The notes under the pieces were generated by a model, which saw nothing but the letters and a program-made list of their open reading frames with translations, was not told the DNA's origin and ran no database searches. A stretch of DNA of 64,000 bases from contig KB904821.1 of the NCBI GenBank assembly GCA_000380225.1, positions 2,566,664 to 2,630,663 of the forward strand. Direction: 5' to 3'. A program made the translations under genes and the position numbers. Below, in pieces: positions 63,734-64,000 of this stretch (positions within the stretch are counted from its first letter, which is position 1; each line of letters begins with the position of its first letter). This stretch comes from a filamentous cyanobacterium ESFC-1 (lineage in GTDB: Bacteria; Cyanobacteriota; Cyanobacteriia; Cyanobacteriales; Spirulinaceae).

Positions 63734-64000
63734 TTAATCCCGCACTTTCTCTAGAGAAATTTCTCTTTGGGATAATTGTGCAGCTTCGGGGCTGATTGCT
63801 CCCTGCTCTTTTTTACTTTTCCATTGTTCTTTGGTGAAGTCTTCGTGATAGGAACGTTCTACATTCACGTTCCATAGATCGTGATTTTCACCCGCAATAT
63901 TTTTCGCAGCCAAGATAGCGGTCAACATGGAATGATCCTGGTTGTTGTAGCGGTGCATTCCATTACGGCCAATGGTTTGCAAATTTTCAAAAGTTTTGAG
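63734..64000 (-). CDS. C-terminal part of a UDP-galactopyranose-mutase-like flavoprotein (5' end outside the window)
   Basis: The frame is open to the window edge (LKTFENLQTIGRNGMHRYNN is the visible start). The block IGRNGMHRYNNQDHSMLTAI and then AAKNI is the FAD-binding end of glf-like and related amine-oxidase-type proteins that contract or rearrange nucleotide sugars. The tail (YHEDFTKEQWKSKKEQGAIS) is variable. In this cluster it may supply UDP-galactofuranose or a similar donor. The exact enzyme cannot be fixed from the last 89 residues. Confidence 0.7.
   Translation of the reverse strand, partial: LKTFENLQTIGRNGMHRYNNQDHSMLTAILAAKNIAGENHDLWNVNVERSYHEDFTKEQWKSKKEQGAISPEAAQLSQREISLEKVRD

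Overview
The window is chromosomal DNA of a cyanobacterium. The palindrome GCGATCGC (HIP1) recurs throughout, inside and between genes. Cyanophycin synthetase and cyanophycinase, a GUN4-domain protein, a XisH/XisI pair, a DUF3611 protein and long heptanucleotide arrays of the STRR type (TTGGTCA, CAACAGT and related units) all fit that group. The species cannot be named from the sequence. A filamentous, repeat-rich lineage is likely but is inference.

Layout. 1-6.9 kb: a 5'-truncated GUN4-like gene, rfaE2-like, icd, a membrane glycosyltransferase, a Uma2 nuclease and a UbiB/ABC1 kinase-like gene. 7.5-18.5 kb: an accessory island. It opens with a 2052-residue mosaic protein (DUF4114, half subtilase, HExxH metallopeptidase, LysM-like domain, charged single helix, PPC domain, pretoxin hairpin, C-terminal PD-(D/E)XK nuclease) that reads as a polymorphic toxin. 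A secreted PEP-CTERM-like protein and a degenerate arginyl-tRNA-synthetase paralogue follow. A shared upstream element precedes all three. Then come toxin-antitoxin modules, several broken: a PIN toxin frameshifted by a small HIP1-linked hairpin insert, a ParE cut to a stub, an intact XisHI and a second XisH relic. 18.5-36 kb: mostly housekeeping genes (manC, cphA, cphB, trmD, RNase R-like, ubiX, ftsH) separated by STRR arrays, hairpin repeats and relics of small mobile elements.

35.8-43.6 kb: a SET-domain methyltransferase next to a formyltransferase, an IS200/IS605 relic, ilvA, an AT-rich three-gene McrBC-like defence operon, and a short-chain dehydrogenase. 43.6-54.4 kb: repeats, a pfkB-family kinase, an IscB/IsrB-type gene with an in-frame internal deletion and its probable omega-RNA region, rplY-purA, an adenosine-deaminase-like gene, a secreted protein, a Ser/Thr kinase and DUF3611.

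54.4-64 kb: one long minus-strand polysaccharide cluster, consisting of four glycosyltransferases, an ABC-2 permease and Wzt-like ATPase, a sulfotransferase, a CmoA-like and an FkbM methyltransferase, and the end of a nucleotide-sugar mutase-like flavoprotein. It probably builds and exports a sulfated, methylated surface glycan. rfaE2 and manC elsewhere in the window could supply activated sugars. No rRNA, tRNA or CRISPR array was seen.
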